Assembly: GCF_002754475.1 (NCBI RefSeq)
Contig: NZ_PEFL01000001.1
Span: 1,364,001-1,428,000, forward strand
DNA: 64,000 bases
Direction of reading: 5' to 3'
Origin: Comamonas sp. 26
GTDB lineage: Bacteria; Pseudomonadota; Gammaproteobacteria; Burkholderiales; Burkholderiaceae_C
Below the pieces are notes generated by a model. That model was not told where the DNA came from. It searched no databases and saw only the letters and a program-made list of their open reading frames with translations. Below, piece by piece: positions 62,316-64,000 of this stretch. Every line of letters begins with the position of its first letter. Position 1 is the first letter of the stretch. The position numbers and the translations under genes were made by a program.

Positions 62316-62544
62316 GACTTTGATGCATTGGTTGACAAGTATTGCTTCTGTCAGCACCGTTGCATGGTGATGCGGTACAAAGAGTGCTGGCTTCAGTCCT
62401 ACTTTGGTCGCTTGCTGGCGGCGCTAGGCTGATGACTACCCGGCTCCCGCGCGACTCTGACCGCGCTCTGCCGGGCTGGCGACCAGACTTGGCAGTGATG
62501 GTGCGGGAGCGGTCTCGTGCGATCAGCATTTCAGGAGGATCAGC
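62316..62544. other. egtD promoter/leader region with a long-range inverted repeat
   Basis: About 229 bp with no gene. GCTCCCGC (62443-62450) and GCGGGAGC (62503-62510) could pair across 52 bases in the leader, enclosing smaller complementary parts (CTGG/CCAG). The function is unclear and I recognise no known riboswitch. AGGAGGATCAGC before the ATG at 62545 is a strong ribosome binding site. Confidence 0.4.
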
Positions 62545-63600
62545 ATGCGCGCGGTACCAGACAGACAGGCAGCATCTATCGAGTTTCTCTCTCGTGCCGG
62601 GCGCATTCCCTTGCCCCTGGCGTCTTTTCAGGCTCCGCCGCAGCGTCAAGGAGGTCTGGCAGTCACGCAGCATCCGCAGGACGCTCAAGCGGCGTTGCGA
62701 CATGAGCTTGCGCAAGGCCTGATGCAGCAGCAGGCACAGATCTCTCCCAAGTTTCTGTATGATGCGCGCGGCTGCGCTTTGTTTGAACAGATTACGCAGC
62801 TGCGCGAGTATTACCCCACGCGCACCGAGGCGGCGATCATGGCGCAGCACGAAGTCGGCATGGCCGAGGCCATGAGCGGTTGCCAGGTGCTGATCGAGTT
62901 GGGTGCTGGCAATTGCGAGAAGGTGCGACGTCTGTGCCGCAGCGTGGCACCTCAGCAATTTGTGGGTGTGGATATTGCGGTGGAGTTTCTGCAGCAGGCC
63001 GTTGCACGGTTGGGCCAGGATTTTCCGCAAATGGCGGCGCGGGCCGTTGCCGCAGACTTCACCGCCGACTGGCATTTGCCGCCAGACGTGCCGCAGGCCC
63101 GGCGCGAACTGTTTTATCCGGGCTCTTCCATTGGCAATTTCGATACGCAGCAGGCATTGCATATGCTCAAACATATGCATTCGCTGCTGAATGGCGATGG
63201 AGGGCTGCTGATCGGTATTGATCTGCCCAAGTCGCTACCTGTTTTGATAGCTGCTTACGATGACGAGCAGGGCGTTACAGCCGAATTCAATCTCAATGTG
63301 CTCAGCCATGTGAATCGTTTGCTGGGCAGCGACTTCAAGCCCCAGGACTGGGAGCATGAAGCCTGTTTTGATCCTGTGCATTCACGCATAGAAATGCATT
63401 TGCGTGCGCGCCAGGCCGTCATGGTGAGCTGGCCACAGGGCGTGCGCTACTTTGCGCAGGGCGAGACCATTCATACGGAAAACAGCTACAAGTACCCCTT
63501 GTCTGATTTTCTCTCCATGCTGAGGGCTGCGGGTTTTGGCACAACCCATGTCTGGACCGATGAGCGGCAGTGGTTTGCCGTCATTCATGCCCATGCTTGA
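62545..63600 (+). CDS. egtD: L-histidine N-alpha-methyltransferase EgtD (ergothioneine)
   Basis: 351 residues, with AGGAGG before the ATG. EgtD trimethylates histidine to hercynine with SAM. Family features: SPKFLYDARGCALFEQITQLREYYPTRTEAAIM near 67-99, LIELGAGNCEKVRRL (SAM loop) near 115-129, FVGVDIAVEFLQQA, LFYPGSSIGNF near 189-199, and LIGIDLPKSLPVLIAAYDDEQGVTAEFNLN near 221-250. ENSYKYPLSDF near 312-322 and a final W-F strand close it. All the histidine- and SAM-binding positions I can recognise are present. egtB follows with overlap or close spacing, as in other proteobacterial ergothioneine loci. Confidence 0.95.
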   Translation: MRAVPDRQAASIEFLSRAGRIPLPLASFQAPPQRQGGLAVTQHPQDAQAALRHELAQGLMQQQAQISPKFLYDARGCALFEQITQLREYYPTRTEAAIMAQHEVGMAEAMSGCQVLIELGAGNCEKVRRLCRSVAPQQFVGVDIAVEFLQQAVARLGQDFPQMAARAVAADFTADWHLPPDVPQARRELFYPGSSIGNFDTQQALHMLKHMHSLLNGDGGLLIGIDLPKSLPVLIAAYDDEQGVTAEFNLNVLSHVNRLLGSDFKPQDWEHEACFDPVHSRIEMHLRARQAVMVSWPQGVRYFAQGETIHTENSYKYPLSDFLSMLRAAGFGTTHVWTDERQWFAVIHAHA

Positions 63601-63625
63601 AGCTGTGGATAAAGGACTGCAGTCC

Positions 63626-64000
63626 ATGAGGCCCGCGCATGCCGGTCTGCCCGACTGGGCTGCACTGGTTCTTCAATATGAGAGGGTGCGTGCTCATACG
63701 CAAGGGCTGGCCGCACCGCTGTCTGCTGAAGATGCCTGTGTGCAATCCATGCCCGATGCCAGCCCGGCCAAATGGCATCTGGCGCATAGCAGCTGGTTTT
63801 TTGAGACCTTTGTTCTTTCTGTACACCAGCCAGGGCATAGCCTTTTTGACGCCAGCTTTCGCATGCTCTTCAACTCCTACTATCAGCAGGTAGGGGCACG
63901 CCACCCCAGAGCCCAGCGCGGCTTGCTGACAAGGCCGCCTCTGGCTCATGTGATGGCTTACCGTGCGGCAGTCGATGCGCAGATGCTGGCGCTGATGGCC
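63626..64000 (+). CDS. egtB: Ergothioneine biosynthesis sulfoxide synthase EgtB, N-terminal part
   Basis: 125 residues visible, cut by the window edge. EgtB joins hercynine to cysteine or gamma-glutamylcysteine with iron and oxygen. The DinB-like N-terminal domain shows LSAEDACVQSMPDASPAKWHLAHSSWFFETFVLS (first His ligand in WHLAHSSWFFET) and then FRMLFNSYYQQVGARHPRAQRGLLTRP with the second part of the metal site. The FGE-sulfatase-like C-terminal domain is outside. I use the ATG at 63626, which has AAAGGA ten bases upstream; starts at 63593 or 63587 would overlap the egtD stop and add 11-13 residues. Gene identity is clear, start uncertain. Confidence 0.88.
   Translation, partial: MRPAHAGLPDWAALVLQYERVRAHTQGLAAPLSAEDACVQSMPDASPAKWHLAHSSWFFETFVLSVHQPGHSLFDASFRMLFNSYYQQVGARHPRAQRGLLTRPPLAHVMAYRAAVDAQMLALMA

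Noticed and set aside
62316..62544. SAM/SAH-type riboswitch before egtD
   Set aside because: A SAM-using product and an inverted repeat suggested it, but none of the conserved riboswitch core sequences I know is present.

Overview
The window looks like chromosomal DNA of a Comamonas-like betaproteobacterium (Burkholderiales, Comamonadaceae). The support is a high-GC codon pattern, the gene order thrS-infC-rpmI-rplT-pheS-pheT-ihfA-merR-tRNA-Pro, map next to glnD, a 7-alpha-hydroxysteroid dehydrogenase almost colinear with the enteric enzyme, and short recurring AGCTATCAAA motifs. No phage, plasmid or CRISPR locus is visible. The only mobile DNA is a decayed insertion-sequence scar between two tRNA-Pro genes.

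Left part (1-12 kb): a partial putA (proline catabolism) diverges from an Lrp-type regulator and is followed by a steroid dehydrogenase. Next comes a small operon of a DUF2269 membrane protein, a DoxX-like protein and an NAD(P)-binding epimerase-like protein, controlled by a GbsR/MarR-type regulator whose likely operators can be seen. rlmD (23S rRNA methylation) and several small envelope genes follow.

Iron block (about 9.6-24.9 kb): Fur-box-like sites precede a DUF2325 gene, hemP, the bfd-tonB-exbB-exbD operon and a Fiu-type TonB receptor. piuC and an FMN-dependent 2-hydroxyacid oxidoreductase lie between. Divergent from the receptor is PepSY-DUF2271-DUF4198-apbE-flavoprotein reductase, which reads as an electron-transfer module coupled to iron import. 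Energy from TonB-ExbB-ExbD, a receptor, a flavinylating enzyme (ApbE) and a diflavin reductase sit together.

Central metabolism and translation (24.9-36.7 kb): SWIB protein, rraA-like aldolase, aceA with an array of three operator-like repeats, then thrS with what looks like a complete ribosome-controlled attenuator (Thr-rich leader peptide plus competing hairpins), infC (probably starting at AUA), rpmI, rplT, pheST, ihfA and a MerR regulator.

36.5-47.2 kb: two identical tRNA-Pro(GGG) genes flank IS30- and IS3-family remnants and a third tRNA 3'-end remnant. An HprRS/CusRS-like two-component system diverges from a secreted HbpS-like protein and a secreted transthyretin-like protein, with an HprR-box-like palindrome between them. 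Then come tRNA-Pro(UGG), infA, psd, glnD and map.

Right part (47.3-64 kb): purL is split by an apparent one-base deletion in a C run. A five-gene cluster follows (SWIM zinc finger, DUF5691, MoxR AAA ATPase, DUF5682 with TraB/EreA-like motifs, VWA/CoxE-like). It is the best candidate for a poorly described multi-protein system. DUF808, ompW and the ergothioneine genes egtD-egtB (the last cut by the window edge) close the window.
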